A stretch of 64,000 nucleotides of DNA from Rhodobacteraceae bacterium UBA6197 (GCA_002422085.1 DISZ01000011.1:1-64000), one strand, 5' to 3'. Counted from the stretch's first letter, positions 1 to 9,670 are shown. Notes: generated from the sequence alone by a model not told the origin. Numbers and translations: made by a program.

Positions 1-522
1 CGGCCAAAGTGGCGACGTTGCCGTGACCAGACGGGAGAATTGCCGTGGCCGGACGACGGATCCGTGCGCGACAACGGGTTCGGGGCTGCGGCGCAGCGCA
101 ACGCAGGCGGCGCGGTGGGGCGTTCGGAACAGATGCGGCACCATTCCATGGCCATGCAGTTGACGGGCCAGCACCTCTGTCTTGGGCTTGCGGAGCGCGG
201 CGGCGGCGACGTGATCGCGCCATCTGAACCCGTGACCAAAAAGTTAATTTATTCCAAGGATTTGGCCGGAATTGACTAATCCGGGGCGCGGTCAAGGCGG
301 CTGCCGCGTGGTCTGCTCGGAAACCTTTTGGCGAAGATCGGCGGGCCGATTCACTGAAACCCGTAGCCGTGCAGATCGACCCAGACTGGCAGCGGCAGCC
401 CTTCCGACCGGATCAATGCCTGTGAGTGGGGCGGGCTGAAGCGTGCGGTCGCGCCCCTAGCCCGGCGCAGGGGGGATCCGTCTCGCGCCGCACGGGGGCA
501 CGGCCTGCCGGATCCCGCAGGG
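1..522. other. GC-rich stretch with no supportable gene
   Basis: This left edge holds only short overlapping frames whose translations are rich in Arg, Ala and Gly and match no family I recognise. No Shine-Dalgarno plus start pair, tRNA-like fold or clear terminator is visible. It lies downstream of the thioredoxin-fold gene on the minus strand, so it may contain that gene's 3' end signals or the decayed end of a gene lying outside the window. Confidence 0.5.
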
Positions 523-1071
523 TCAGCCGTCGATCAGGGCCGAAATGACCGCCTTGGACTCGGGGGTATCCCATTCGGCGCCCCCGATCAGCCGCGCCAC
601 CTCGCGCCCGTCACGGTCAAGCAGAATGCTGACCGGCAGGCCAAGGGCCCCCATCTCGCGCGAAAAGACCTGATGTTCGTCGCGCAGTATCGGCAGGTGC
701 GTGACCCCGGCGTCGGCAAAGAATTTCTCGATCGCGGGCAGCGGGTTGCGCCCCGTCGCCAAGGTGACAACGGCGAAATCCTCACCGCCCATCGCCGCCT
801 CGAGCCGGTCAAGCGAGGGCATCTCGGTGCGGCAGGGCGCGCACCAGGTCGCCCAGAGGTTCACCAGCACCACCTTGCCGCGCCAATCCGCGATCTGCTT
901 TTGATTCCCCGCCGCGTCTTCGAACACCGCCTCGGACGCCGGCACAAGGTCGTCGGCCAGCGCCAGTTTGCGCATCTCGCCGGTCTTGAGGGCGGCCAGA
1001 TCGGCGGCGGCGGCGGTGTTTGCACCAAACGCAAGGGCCGTATAAAGGACGATAGCAGCTAAGCGACGCAT
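523..1071 (-). CDS. TlpA-like thioredoxin-fold disulfide reductase, secreted
   Basis: This is a 182-residue TlpA/ResA-type protein. Residues 1-22 form a signal peptide or signal anchor, so it should act on the periplasmic side. The active-site motif WCAPC lies at about 76-80 and the cis-proline region (GLP) at about 144-146. Family members reduce apo-cytochrome c or other periplasmic disulfides. The open frame extends further upstream, but the Met at 1071 is the better start because GGAGG lies just before it and the extension would overlap argH. The gene is divergent from argH with a gap of only about 24 bp, so the two promoters must overlap neighbouring coding sequence. The fold is clear; the substrate is not. 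Confidence 0.9.
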   Translation of the reverse strand: MRRLAAIVLYTALAFGANTAAAADLAALKTGEMRKLALADDLVPASEAVFEDAAGNQKQIADWRGKVVLVNLWATWCAPCRTEMPSLDRLEAAMGGEDFAVVTLATGRNPLPAIEKFFADAGVTHLPILRDEHQVFSREMGALGLPVSILLDRDGREVARLIGGAEWDTPESKAVISALIDG

Positions 1072-1095
1072 GATGCCTCCAAGAAGGGCCAGAAG

Positions 1096-2517
1096 ATGAC
1101 CGATACCGCCAAGGATACTCTGCAACCGGCCAACCCCGGCTCGAATGCCATGTGGGGCGGGCGTTTCGCCGCCGGTCCCGATGCGATCATGGAGGCGATC
1201 AACGCTTCGATCAGCTTCGACAAGCGGCTTTATGCGCAAGATATCCGGGGCAGCCGGGCCCATGCCGCGATGTTGGCGGCGACGGGCATTGTCAGCAATA
1301 GCGATGTGGTGGCCATTCGGGAAGGGCTGCTCACGGTGTTGTCAGAGATCGAGGCCGGGAATTTCCCGTTTCGCACCGCGCTGGAAGACATCCACATGAA
1401 TGTCGAGGCGCGGCTGAAGGAAATCATCGGCGAACCGGCGGGCCGGCTGCACACGGCGCGGTCGCGCAACGATCAGGTGGCGACCGATTTCCGGCTTTGG
1501 GTGCGCGATCAGTGTGATGCGGCCGTCCTGGGGCTGGGCGCGCTGATCCGTGCGATGTTGGCGCAGGCCGAGGCCGGGGCCGATTGGGTGATGCCGGGGT
1601 TTACCCATCTGCAAACCGCGCAGCCGGTGACCTGGGGCCACCACATGATGGCCTATGTCGAAATGTTGGGCCGCGATATGGGCCGCTTTTCGGATGCGCG
1701 GGCGCGGATGAACGAAAGCCCCTTGGGGGCGGCGGCGCTGGCCGGGACATCGTTCCCGATCGACCGCCATGCCACCGCGGCCGATCTGGGCTTTGAGCGG
1801 CCGATGGCCAATAGCCTCGATGCGGTCTCGGACCGTGATTTCGCGCTGGAGTTCCTGTCGTCGGCGTCGATCTGCGCCACCCATCTCAGCCGTCTGGCGG
1901 AAGAGCTGGTGATCTGGTCCTCGGCGCAGTTCCGCTTTGTGGCGCTGTCGGACAAATGGTCAACCGGATCGTCGATCATGCCGCAAAAGCGCAACCCCGA
2001 TGCCGCCGAGCTGATCCGCGCCAAGATTGGCCGGATCCTGGGGGCGACGGTGGCGCTGTTCACGGTGATGAAGGGTCTGCCGCTGGCCTATTCCAAGGAC
2101 ATGCAGGAAGACAAGGAACAGGTGTTTGACGCCGCCGACACCCTGATGCTGGCGCTGGCCGCGATGGAGGGCATGATGAAGGACCTGACCGTGCGGCGCG
2201 AAAACCTTGAAGCCGCTGCCTCGTCGGGGTTTTCCACCGCCACCGATCTGGCCGACTGGCTGGTGCGCGAGGCCGGGCTGCCGTTTCGCGATGCGCATCA
2301 CGCGACCGGCACGCTGGTCGCCATGGCCGAGGCGCAGGGCGTCGATCTGCCCGACCTGAAGCTGGCCGAGATGCAGGCGGTCAACCCCGCCATCACTGCA
2401 GGCGTTTTCGAGGTGTTGGGGGTTCACAATTCGGTCGCCTCGCGGCAGTCTTACGGGGGCACCGCGCCCGATCAGGTGCGCGCGCAGATTGCCCGCTGGA
2501 AGGAACGTCTGGGATGA
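1096..2517 (+). CDS. argH: argininosuccinate lyase
   Basis: The enzyme cleaves argininosuccinate to arginine and fumarate, the last step of arginine biosynthesis in the cytoplasm. The 473-residue length is normal for the fumarase/aspartase superfamily. The superfamily signature GSSIMPQKRNPD is at about residues 291-302, and the TARSRNDQ substrate-binding stretch lies in the first third. It heads a tightly packed run: its stop overlaps the start of a small lipoprotein gene, followed by a second lipoprotein, a DUF2834 gene and lysA, so arginine and lysine synthesis genes are probably co-transcribed. Confidence 0.98.
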   Translation: MTDTAKDTLQPANPGSNAMWGGRFAAGPDAIMEAINASISFDKRLYAQDIRGSRAHAAMLAATGIVSNSDVVAIREGLLTVLSEIEAGNFPFRTALEDIHMNVEARLKEIIGEPAGRLHTARSRNDQVATDFRLWVRDQCDAAVLGLGALIRAMLAQAEAGADWVMPGFTHLQTAQPVTWGHHMMAYVEMLGRDMGRFSDARARMNESPLGAAALAGTSFPIDRHATAADLGFERPMANSLDAVSDRDFALEFLSSASICATHLSRLAEELVIWSSAQFRFVALSDKWSTGSSIMPQKRNPDAAELIRAKIGRILGATVALFTVMKGLPLAYSKDMQEDKEQVFDAADTLMLALAAMEGMMKDLTVRRENLEAAASSGFSTATDLADWLVREAGLPFRDAHHATGTLVAMAEAQGVDLPDLKLAEMQAVNPAITAGVFEVLGVHNSVASRQSYGGTAPDQVRAQIARWKERLG

Positions 2518-2663
2518 GGACCGCGCTTTTTGCCGTGCTGTTGCTGGCCGCCTGTTCGGACCCGTCGCTGCATGCCGGCGTCAGCCTCGGGTCGGGTGGT
2601 CTCAGCGTCTATCCGGCGGTGTCGGGGCGGGTTGCTGGCGCCAGAATGACGGTGTCGCCATGA
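2514..2663 (+). CDS. very small lipoprotein after argH
   Basis: This is a 49-residue ORF. Its ATG overlaps the argH stop (ATGA), which points to coupled translation. The product starts with a short basic and hydrophobic segment ending in a lipobox, LLAAC at residues 10-14, followed by a Ser/Gly-rich tail, so it is predicted to be lipidated at Cys14. Its own stop overlaps the start of the next small lipoprotein gene. The function is unknown. Support comes from the lipobox and the ATGA overlaps at both ends. Confidence 0.7.
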   Translation: MRTALFAVLLLAACSDPSLHAGVSLGSGGLSVYPAVSGRVAGARMTVSP

Positions 2664-2872
2664 AGGCGCAGGCAAGGGAGGCGCGGATGAGGGCGCAAGC
2701 GAAGACGGTTCAAGCGACCACGATTAAAACAACAACGGTGCTGGCCGTTCTGGCGGCTTTGGCGGTGGCGGGATGCGGGGTCGATGGCCCGCCCAATCCG
2801 CCGCAAACGGTGCCGGCCAACGGTGTCAGCGTCAGCGGCACGGCCGCATTTGGCGTGGCGACCGGGCGCTGA
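2660..2872 (+). CDS. small lipoprotein between argH and lysA
   Basis: This is a 70-residue product with a hydrophobic segment and a lipobox of the form LAVAGC near residues 32-37, followed by a Pro-rich linker and a short Gly/Ala tail. The mapped start overlaps the stop of the preceding lipoprotein gene (ATGA). Met10, or a later start, would give a signal peptide of more usual length, so the start is uncertain. Small lipoproteins at this place are, from memory, common in Rhodobacterales argH-lysA neighbourhoods. No enzymatic domain is visible. Confidence 0.65.
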   Translation: MKAQAREARMRAQAKTVQATTIKTTTVLAVLAALAVAGCGVDGPPNPPQTVPANGVSVSGTAAFGVATGR

Positions 2873-2932
2873 GCCGCTTTTCACAGCCGCGGCAATAGGC
2901 TAGATCCGTTTTGAACCCATCCCGAGGCCCCG

Positions 2933-3250
2933 ATGTCGCTGCTGCGCCTGACCTATCTTGTTTGCGCGCTTTTGGGTGCGGTGCTGCCGGTGCGGCACTA
3001 TCTGGCGTTTCTGATGGCGCATGACTGGTCGGTGGCTGCGCTTGGCGCGGCATGGCTGGACACTGCGACCGGCTCTGGCCTGAGCTTGGACATGGGGTTA
3101 GCCGCGCTGGTGCTGAGCCTGTGGATCCTGGCCGAAACGCGGGTGCGGCGAAACTGGTCGGCGCTTTGGGCCATCGTCGCTGCGCTGGTATTCGGTGTCG
3201 GCTGCGGCTTGCCGCTTTATCTTTTCCTTCGAACCCGCAAGGTGGCCTGA
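2933..3250 (+). CDS. DUF2834-like small membrane protein
   Basis: This is a 105-residue integral membrane protein with about three hydrophobic segments (near residues 4-27, 52-67 and 78-97). The C-terminal half, with RRNW.ALW...GVGCGLPLYLFLR, resembles the DUF2834 family. Its stop codon shares a base with the lysA start (TGATG), so the two are probably translated together. The role is unknown; the position inside an arginine/lysine biosynthesis run does not by itself suggest one. Confidence 0.75.
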   Translation: MSLLRLTYLVCALLGAVLPVRHYLAFLMAHDWSVAALGAAWLDTATGSGLSLDMGLAALVLSLWILAETRVRRNWSALWAIVAALVFGVGCGLPLYLFLRTRKVA

Positions 3251-4527
3251 TGGACCATTTCCTTTATCGCAACGGCGTTCTGCATGCCGAAGACGTGGCG
3301 ATCCCCGACATCGCCGCCGCGGTCGGCACGCCGTTCTATGTCTATTCGACTGCCACGCTGACGCGGCATTTCGAACTGTTTCAGCAGGCGCTGGCCGGGA
3401 TGCCGCATCTGATCTGCTTTGCGGTCAAATCGAACGGTAATCTGGCGGTGCTGAAGACGCTGGGCGACCTTGGGGCGGGGATGGATGTTGTCTCGGGCGG
3501 CGAATATCTGCGGGCCAGGGCGGCGGGTGTGCCGGGCGAACGGATCGTGTTTTCGGGCGTTGGCAAGACCCGCGCCGAGATGCGGCTGGCGCTGGAAGGC
3601 GGGATCCGTCAGTTCAACGTCGAATCCGAACCCGAGTTGCGCGCGCTTGCGCAGATCGCGTCCGAATTGGGCGTCACCGCCCCGATCGCGCTGCGCGTCA
3701 ACCCCGATGTCGACGCCAGGACCCATGCGAAAATCGCCACCGGCAAGTCCGAGAACAAATTCGGCATCCCGATTGCCAAGGCGCGTGCCGCCTATGCCGA
3801 GGCGGCAGCACTGCCCGGTATCCGCGTGGTCGGGGTCGATGTGCATATCGGCAGCCAGTTGACCGAGCTGGCTCCCTTCGAGCAGGCCTTCACCAAGGTG
3901 GCCGAACTGACCCGCGCGCTGCGGGCCGATGGCCACACCATCGCCCGGCTGGATCTGGGCGGCGGTCTGGGTATTCCCTACGAGCGTTCGAATTCCGCGC
4001 CGCCGCTGCCGATCGAATACGGCGAGGTGATCCGCCGCACCGTGGGCGATCTGGGTTGCGAGATCGAGATCGAGCCGGGGCGGCTGATTTCCGGCAACGC
4101 GGGGATTTTGGTGGCCTCGGTGGTCTATCTCAAAGAGGGCGAGGGCCGGAACTTCCTGATCCTCGATGCTGCCATGAACGATCTTGTGCGGCCCTCGATG
4201 TATGACGCCTATCACGACATCGTGCCGGTCCGCGAACCGGCACCGGGGGTCGAACAGGCGCCGGTCGATGTGGTCGGCCCGGTGTGCGAAACCGGCGACA
4301 CCTTTGCCCGGGCGCGCGCCTTGCCGCCGCTGGACGAGGGCGATCTGGTCGCGTTCCGCTCGGCCGGGGCTTACGGCGCGGTGATGGCGTCCGAGTATAA
4401 CGCCCGGCCGTTGGTGCCCGAGGTGCTGGTGCAGGGGGATCACTTCGCCGTCATCCGCGCAAGACCAAGCTTTGACGAAATGCTGGGTCGCGATACCATT
4501 CCCGAATGGCTGACGGGGCCCAGGTGA
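3250..4527 (+). CDS. lysA: diaminopimelate decarboxylase
   Basis: This PLP enzyme converts meso-diaminopimelate to L-lysine and CO2 in the cytoplasm. The 425-residue length is typical. The PLP lysine is in FAVKSN (K60), followed by HIGSQ, GGGLGIPY and an EPGR phosphate-binding motif; CETGD near the C-terminus holds the catalytic Cys of the second subunit. The Met at 3250 is chosen because it overlaps the DUF2834 stop. The open frame reaches upstream to 3052, but that part is out-of-frame shadow of the DUF2834 gene. Confidence 0.97.
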   Translation: MDHFLYRNGVLHAEDVAIPDIAAAVGTPFYVYSTATLTRHFELFQQALAGMPHLICFAVKSNGNLAVLKTLGDLGAGMDVVSGGEYLRARAAGVPGERIVFSGVGKTRAEMRLALEGGIRQFNVESEPELRALAQIASELGVTAPIALRVNPDVDARTHAKIATGKSENKFGIPIAKARAAYAEAAALPGIRVVGVDVHIGSQLTELAPFEQAFTKVAELTRALRADGHTIARLDLGGGLGIPYERSNSAPPLPIEYGEVIRRTVGDLGCEIEIEPGRLISGNAGILVASVVYLKEGEGRNFLILDAAMNDLVRPSMYDAYHDIVPVREPAPGVEQAPVDVVGPVCETGDTFARARALPPLDEGDLVAFRSAGAYGAVMASEYNARPLVPEVLVQGDHFAVIRARPSFDEMLGRDTIPEWLTGPR

Positions 4528-4575
4528 CGCGCGGGCAATGACGCCCTTGGCCGACGCCGGGCCCGGAAACAGGAT

Positions 4576-7266
4576 ATGAGCAGGACCCGTCTGACCCCGA
4601 CTCCGACAACGGCGCTCTTGCGTCTGCGACCCGCGCTGGCCCTGACCCGTGCGGGCATGGCGGTCGAGCGGGGTGCGCAGGCGTTCTGGCCTTTGGCGTC
4701 GGTGCTGGCGATGGTGGCCGCAGGCTTTGCCTTTGGCGCGCAGGACGTGGTGCCGCTGATCTGGATGCAGGCGGGCGCGGCGCTGATCGGCGCGGTGGCG
4801 CTGGGGTTTCTGGTCTGGGGCTGGCGGCGGTTTCACTGGCCGACGGCGGCGCAGGCTTCGGCCCGGCTGGATGCCACGCTGCCCGGCCGACCGATTGCCG
4901 CCTTGCAAGATCATCTGGCGCTGGGCGGGCAGGATGCCGGCGCCCGCGCGCTATGGGCCGCGCATCTGGACCGGATGGCCGCGCGGCTGCCCGGTGTGCG
5001 CGCCGTGCCGCCGCATCCGGATCTGGCGCCGCGCGACCCGTTTGCGCTGCGTCTTTCGGCGCTGACCGCCTTTGTGGTGGCGCTGATCTTTGGCGCGCCG
5101 TCGCGTCTGGCCGAGGTGGCAAACCTGCCTGGCGCCATTGGTTCTGCCGAGGCGGCGATGGGCCCCACCTGGGAAGGTTGGGCCGAACCGCCGCGCTATA
5201 CCGGCAAGCCGGGGATCTATCTCAACAGTCTGGATGGCGATGCGCTGGACCTGCCCGAAGGCACCCGGCTGGCGTTTCGCTTTTACGGCGCGCCCGGCAC
5301 GATTGGCCTGAGCGAGACGGTATCAGGCGCCGCGCCGACCCCCGTGGCACCTTCCGTGGCCGCCCCGTCACCCCCTGCGCCGACCGCTGCGCCGACGACT
5401 GCCAGCGCCGGATCGGATCTGCAAAAGCGCGAGTTTGAGGCGCTGCAATCGGGCGTGGTCGAAATCACCGGCCCCGGCGGTCGCCGGTTCGATCTGACGA
5501 TCTTGCCCGACGCCGCCCCCAGCGTCACGCTGTTGTCCGCCGCGACGCGCCGCGCCGATGGCAAGCTGTCGCAGCCGTTCCGGGCCAAGGATGACTATGC
5601 GATCACCGCCGGTCGCGCCCGGATCGAACTGGATCTGCCGCAGGTTGACCGCCGCTATGGGCTGGCCACCAAGCCCGAGCCGCGTGCGGCGCTGGTCTAT
5701 GACCTGCCGCTGCCGATCAGCGGCAACCGTGCCGATTTCACCGAGGCTTTGGTCGAGGATGCGGCCCGGCACCCTTGGGCAAACCTGCCCGTCAAGCTGA
5801 CGCTTGAGGTCGAAGATGGCCGCGCCCAGACCGGAGCGACCGACCCCTTGTCGCTGGAGCTGCCGGGGCGGCGGTTCTTTGACCCGCTGGCGGCGGCCCT
5901 GATCGAGGCCCGGCGCGACCTGCTTTGGTCGGCGGGCAATGGCGCGCGCACGTCGCAGATCCTGAAGGCGATCAGCAATCGGCCCGAGGGTTTTGTCGAG
6001 AACCAGAAAGTCTATCTGTTGCTGCGTGCGGCCATTCGCCGGCTGGATGGCGCGCTGGCCAAGGGCGCGCTGGACGGCGCCACCCGCGACGAGCTGGCCG
6101 AAGCCTTGTGGGCGATGGCCGAGATGCTGGAGGATGGCGGTCTGGCCGATGCGCTGGCCGCCATGCAGCAGGCGCAGGAACGGCTGTCCGAGGCGATCCG
6201 CAACGGTGCCTCGCCCGACGAAATCGCCAAGCTGATGGATGAGCTGAAGCGCGCAACCGACGACTACCTGCGCCAACTGGCCGAACAGGCGCCCGAGGAA
6301 GACGGCCCGCAATTTGGCCAGCAGCAGCCCAGCCAGCGGATCACCGGCGATCAGATCCAGAAGATGATGGACGAAATTCAGCGCCTGATGGAGGAAGGCC
6401 GCATGGCCGAGGCGCAAGAGCTGCTCGATCAACTGGCACGGATGATGGAGAACATGAAAGTCACCCAAGGTCAGGGCGGCGAGGGCGATATGCCCGGCGG
6501 CAAGGCGATGCGCGATCTGCGCGACACCTTGCGCCAGCAGCAGGATCTGTCGGACGAAGCCTTCCGCGAGATGCAGGACGGGTTCGAGCGTGACCGGCAG
6601 CAGGGTCAGCAACAGGGTCGGCAGCCGGGCCAGGGCCAGGACATCATCCCCGGCGAGAGGCAGGGTGGTCAGGACGGTCAGCCGCAGGATCAGGCCGAGG
6701 GGCAGGCACCCGGCGAGGGTCAGGGGGCCTTGCCCGGCGAAGGGCGCGACTCCGGGGATGGCAGTCTGGCACAGCGGCAACGCGATCTGCGCACCGAGCT
6801 TGGCCGCCAACAGGGGCTTTTGCCGCGCACCGGCAATGAGGCGGGCGATGCTGCACGCCGTGCGTTGGATCAGGCCGGCCGCGCCATGGACGAGGCCGAA
6901 CGCGCCCTGCGCGAGGGCGACAACGGCGCGGCGATCGACCGTCAGGCCGACGCGATTCAGGCGCTGCGCGAGGGCATGCGGTCGCTGGGCGAGGCGCTGG
7001 CCGAACAGCAGGGCCGCCAGCCCGGCGATCAGGGCCAGCGGCTGGGCTCGGCCGAGGGCCAGACCGGGCGCGAAGTGCCGCGCGACCCCTTGGGCCGCAC
7101 CTTGGGCGAGGGGGGGCAGTTGGGCAGCGACGAAAGCCTGTTGCAAGGCGAGGATGTCTATCGCCGGGCGCGCGATCTTTTGGATGAGATCCGCCGCCGC
7201 ACGGGCGAAAGGCTGCGCCCCGAAGCCGAACTGGATTATCTGCGCCGCTTGCTGGATCGGTTCTGA
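4576..7266 (+). CDS. TIGR02302/DUF4175-like membrane protein with Gln/Gly-rich region
   Basis: This is an 896-residue protein. Hydrophobic segments near residues 44-85 and 155-172 anchor the N-terminus. A Pro/Ala/Thr-rich linker lies near 255-280, followed by a helical, charged middle and a low-complexity Gln/Gly/Arg/Glu-rich stretch at about 580-790. This arrangement matches the alphaproteobacterial TIGR02302 family, whose function is unknown. AGGA precedes the start with suitable spacing. It follows lysA by 48 bp and may share its transcript. The low-complexity region should be flexible or scaffold-like; no catalytic motif is visible. Confidence 0.88.
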   Translation: MSRTRLTPTPTTALLRLRPALALTRAGMAVERGAQAFWPLASVLAMVAAGFAFGAQDVVPLIWMQAGAALIGAVALGFLVWGWRRFHWPTAAQASARLDATLPGRPIAALQDHLALGGQDAGARALWAAHLDRMAARLPGVRAVPPHPDLAPRDPFALRLSALTAFVVALIFGAPSRLAEVANLPGAIGSAEAAMGPTWEGWAEPPRYTGKPGIYLNSLDGDALDLPEGTRLAFRFYGAPGTIGLSETVSGAAPTPVAPSVAAPSPPAPTAAPTTASAGSDLQKREFEALQSGVVEITGPGGRRFDLTILPDAAPSVTLLSAATRRADGKLSQPFRAKDDYAITAGRARIELDLPQVDRRYGLATKPEPRAALVYDLPLPISGNRADFTEALVEDAARHPWANLPVKLTLEVEDGRAQTGATDPLSLELPGRRFFDPLAAALIEARRDLLWSAGNGARTSQILKAISNRPEGFVENQKVYLLLRAAIRRLDGALAKGALDGATRDELAEALWAMAEMLEDGGLADALAAMQQAQERLSEAIRNGASPDEIAKLMDELKRATDDYLRQLAEQAPEEDGPQFGQQQPSQRITGDQIQKMMDEIQRLMEEGRMAEAQELLDQLARMMENMKVTQGQGGEGDMPGGKAMRDLRDTLRQQQDLSDEAFREMQDGFERDRQQGQQQGRQPGQGQDIIPGERQGGQDGQPQDQAEGQAPGEGQGALPGEGRDSGDGSLAQRQRDLRTELGRQQGLLPRTGNEAGDAARRALDQAGRAMDEAERALREGDNGAAIDRQADAIQALREGMRSLGEALAEQQGRQPGDQGQRLGSAEGQTGREVPRDPLGRTLGEGGQLGSDESLLQGEDVYRRARDLLDEIRRRTGERLRPEAELDYLRRLLDRF

Positions 7267-7796
7267 GGCGCAGGCATGACGCCGCGCCTGCGACCGTCGG
7301 TGATTGGAGATCGGGTCTGCACGGGGTCGATGGCTGGCAATGCCTCGCCGCAAAGGATGCGCCGCGCCGCGGTATGGGCCGATGTCGTGGCAATCAGGTC
7401 AGCTACGGCCGGTTCGATCGTGCAAGTCTCTGCCGCCGCCACCCGGAAGGTTCGTGCCGTCACGGACCCGCGCGCACCCGATGGCCCGGTCACGATGCCA
7501 GCGCCCGCGACTTGGGCGCAGTGAGGTGCTGCGATGCACGGCCGGTGATTTGTCGTGGAAATAGCCTGCTCTGGCACAACTGACAGGGCGGCGGTGCTGT
7601 TGAACGATATCAGCGCCAAGACGGCGCAGCCGGTCCTGTTGTGGCCAGAAATGGCGCAAATCCCATATGTGGACCAGGTCCATATTTCGCAGAGGTTCGC
7701 ATATTTCGGCTGAGACGCCGGTCCGGCGCGCGCCATCCAGCGCCCGTGGCGCGGCTTCGGTTCCGGCAGGGTTTGCCAACTCCGGACCGGGTCGGG
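7267..7796. other. 530-bp convergent intergenic region, no gene seen
   Basis: The region lies between the converging TIGR02302-like gene and the zinc-ribbon gene. Open frames on both strands are short, overlap each other, and give translations without recognisable composition or motifs. Part of it (about 7540-7680) is less GC-rich than its surroundings. No clear intrinsic terminator was found. Confidence 0.5.
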
Positions 7797-8849
7797 TCAG
7801 TTCTCAGGGTTTCCCTGCATCGTTTCGGTCATCGAGCGCATCTTTTCGTCCAGCCAGATCCGGCCCCGGTCGATCTGCGCGACATAGGCGGTCAACACAG
7901 GTTCGGCACGGGGCAGTGCGGCCGTCAACCGTGGCGCAAGGATATAGGTGGCCAGGCCCAACACCGCGATCGCCATCGCCAACCCGAAGCCGCTGCGAAA
8001 ACCCGACCGGCGCCGGGCCAGCGTTTCGGGCGCATCGCGCGCCGCCGGTTCTGACCCACGGTCCGACGTGGCGACCAGAGTCGAATTGATATCCTCGATG
8101 TTCGGCAGCAGTTCGCGGCGCGGCGTCTGCGGGCCGAGATCGGGCGCCGCCTCCGGATCGTCGCGCAGATGCGCGATCTGATCGCCCGTGACCGGAGCGG
8201 GCATTGTCGGCAAGGGCGGGCGCTCCAGCCCCAGGTCGGGCTGCGATTCCAAGGTGCTGCCCTCGGCCTTGCGGGCGCGGGTTTCGCGGTCGGCCTCTTC
8301 GCGCAACACCGCAAGCAGGCTTTCGTCCAGCGTGCGGCGCTGCAGTTCGGCATCGCGGGCGGCGTTCGAGGCGGCTGCGGCGGTGGTCGGGTCGACTTGG
8401 GCGGTCGCGGGGTGCGACGGCGCAACATAGTCGCCGCTGGAATCGGCGTCGTCCTCGCCACCGGCAGGTTCGCGCGGCCTGTCGTCTTCGTCGGATCTGG
8501 CGGGCGTCAGGTCGCCGGCGTTAAGGCCATCATCGTCATAGTCGCCGGTATCGTGCGGCGTCAGATTTGTTTCGGCGTCCACCACGGCGGCCGAGGCGCC
8601 TTGTGGGCCCGCCTGTGCCGCCTCGGCCTGTGCCGCCCCGGCCTGTGCCGCCTCGGCGTCCGGGGCGGCCTCGGCCTCCCATTCGTCGGGTGCGGGCAGC
8701 GGGTCAGGCTCGGCCTCGGGCAAATGTCCGGCACCGTGCTGAAACCAGCTTCGACCGCAGTTTGAACACTGCACATCACGCCCGGATTCAGGGATGACGC
8801 TGTCGTCAACTTCGTATTGAGCATTGCAGTTCGGGCAAATCAGCCGCAT
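7797..8849 (-). CDS. MJ0042-type zinc-ribbon membrane protein
   Basis: This is a 350-residue protein beginning with a zinc ribbon: CPNC at residues 5-8 and CSNC near 28-31, the MJ0042/zinc_ribbon_5 pattern. A long acidic, Ala-rich, probably disordered region follows (about 40-280), then one transmembrane segment near 290-312 and a short C-terminal tail. Family members are known mainly by the ribbon. It is divergent from ftsE with about 150 bp between, a neighbourhood I recall from other Rhodobacterales, so a link to cell envelope or division is possible but is inference. A repeated Ala-Gln-Ala-Gly pattern near residues 65-80 comes from short GCC-rich DNA repeats. Confidence 0.85.
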   Translation of the reverse strand: MRLICPNCNAQYEVDDSVIPESGRDVQCSNCGRSWFQHGAGHLPEAEPDPLPAPDEWEAEAAPDAEAAQAGAAQAEAAQAGPQGASAAVVDAETNLTPHDTGDYDDDGLNAGDLTPARSDEDDRPREPAGGEDDADSSGDYVAPSHPATAQVDPTTAAAASNAARDAELQRRTLDESLLAVLREEADRETRARKAEGSTLESQPDLGLERPPLPTMPAPVTGDQIAHLRDDPEAAPDLGPQTPRRELLPNIEDINSTLVATSDRGSEPAARDAPETLARRRSGFRSGFGLAMAIAVLGLATYILAPRLTAALPRAEPVLTAYVAQIDRGRIWLDEKMRSMTETMQGNPEN

Positions 8850-8998
8850 GTCGTCGCCACCCCGGGCCGTCGTTCACTGCCATTCTGGCAATTCCATTAC
8901 GCATGTTGTAGCAAGCGCATGGCCGTTGTCCAAGAGTTTGCGGCAAGCTGACGAGGGTGACACCGCATTTCGTTGGGGATCGCAAGAGGAGCACCGCA

Positions 8999-9670
8999 GT
9001 GATCGAGCTGCAAAACGTGGCGATGAGCTATGGCGGCGGCGAGCTATTGTCAGAAATGACGCTGAAGCTGGCGCCGGGATCGTTCCATTTTCTGACTGGC
9101 CCGTCGGGTGCGGGAAAGACCACCTTTCTTAAACTCTGCTACGCCGAGCTGATGCCCTCGGCGGGGCAACTGGCCCTGTTCGGGCAGGATGTGCGCGCGA
9201 TGGGGCGCGACGACATCGCGCATTTGCGCCGCCGGATCGGGGTCGTGCATCAGGATTGCCAGTTCCTCGATCACCTCTCGGTGGCCGAGAACGTGGTCTT
9301 GCCGCTGACCGCAACGGGGCGCCCGGTGCGGGAGCGCGAGTTGGCGGAACTGCTGGGTTGGGTCGGGCTGAAGGCCCACGCGAACGCGCTGCCCGCGCAG
9401 CTTTCGGGGGGTGAGCGGCAGCGCGCCGCGCTGGCGCGGGCGGTGATGATGTCGCCCGAGGTCATTCTGGCCGACGAACCTACTGGCAACCTCGACTGGG
9501 ACATGTCGCTGCGCCTGCTGACGCTGTTGGTCGAGCTGAACAAGATGGGCAAGACGGTGCTGATTGCGACGCATGATCTGAACTTGATCCGGGCGGCCAA
9601 GGCACAGGTGCCCACGCGGGTCCTGCGGATCGCGAACCGGCGGCTGCAATTGGCGGGGGCGGACCTGTGA
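8999..9670 (+). CDS. ftsE: cell division ATP-binding protein FtsE
   Basis: FtsE is the ATPase of the FtsEX complex, which couples the division septum to peptidoglycan hydrolase activation at the inner membrane. The 223-residue product has Walker A GPSGAGKT, ABC signature LSGGERQR, Walker B VILADEPT and the H-loop THD. I prefer the GTG at 8999, giving VIELQNV, because AGAGGAG lies at a suitable distance; the ATG upstream at 8957 would add 14 residues not typical of the family. The stop overlaps the ftsX start. Confidence 0.95.
   Translation: MIELQNVAMSYGGGELLSEMTLKLAPGSFHFLTGPSGAGKTTFLKLCYAELMPSAGQLALFGQDVRAMGRDDIAHLRRRIGVVHQDCQFLDHLSVAENVVLPLTATGRPVRERELAELLGWVGLKAHANALPAQLSGGERQRAALARAVMMSPEVILADEPTGNLDWDMSLRLLTLLVELNKMGKTVLIATHDLNLIRAAKAQVPTRVLRIANRRLQLAGADL

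Noticed and set aside
3217..4914. 565-codon open frame on the minus strand
   Set aside because: It is antisense to lysA, whose catalytic motifs are unambiguous.
5368..7353. 661-codon open frame on the minus strand
   Set aside because: It is antisense to the TIGR02302-like gene; Leu/Gln/Arg bias mirrors the Gln-rich coding strand.
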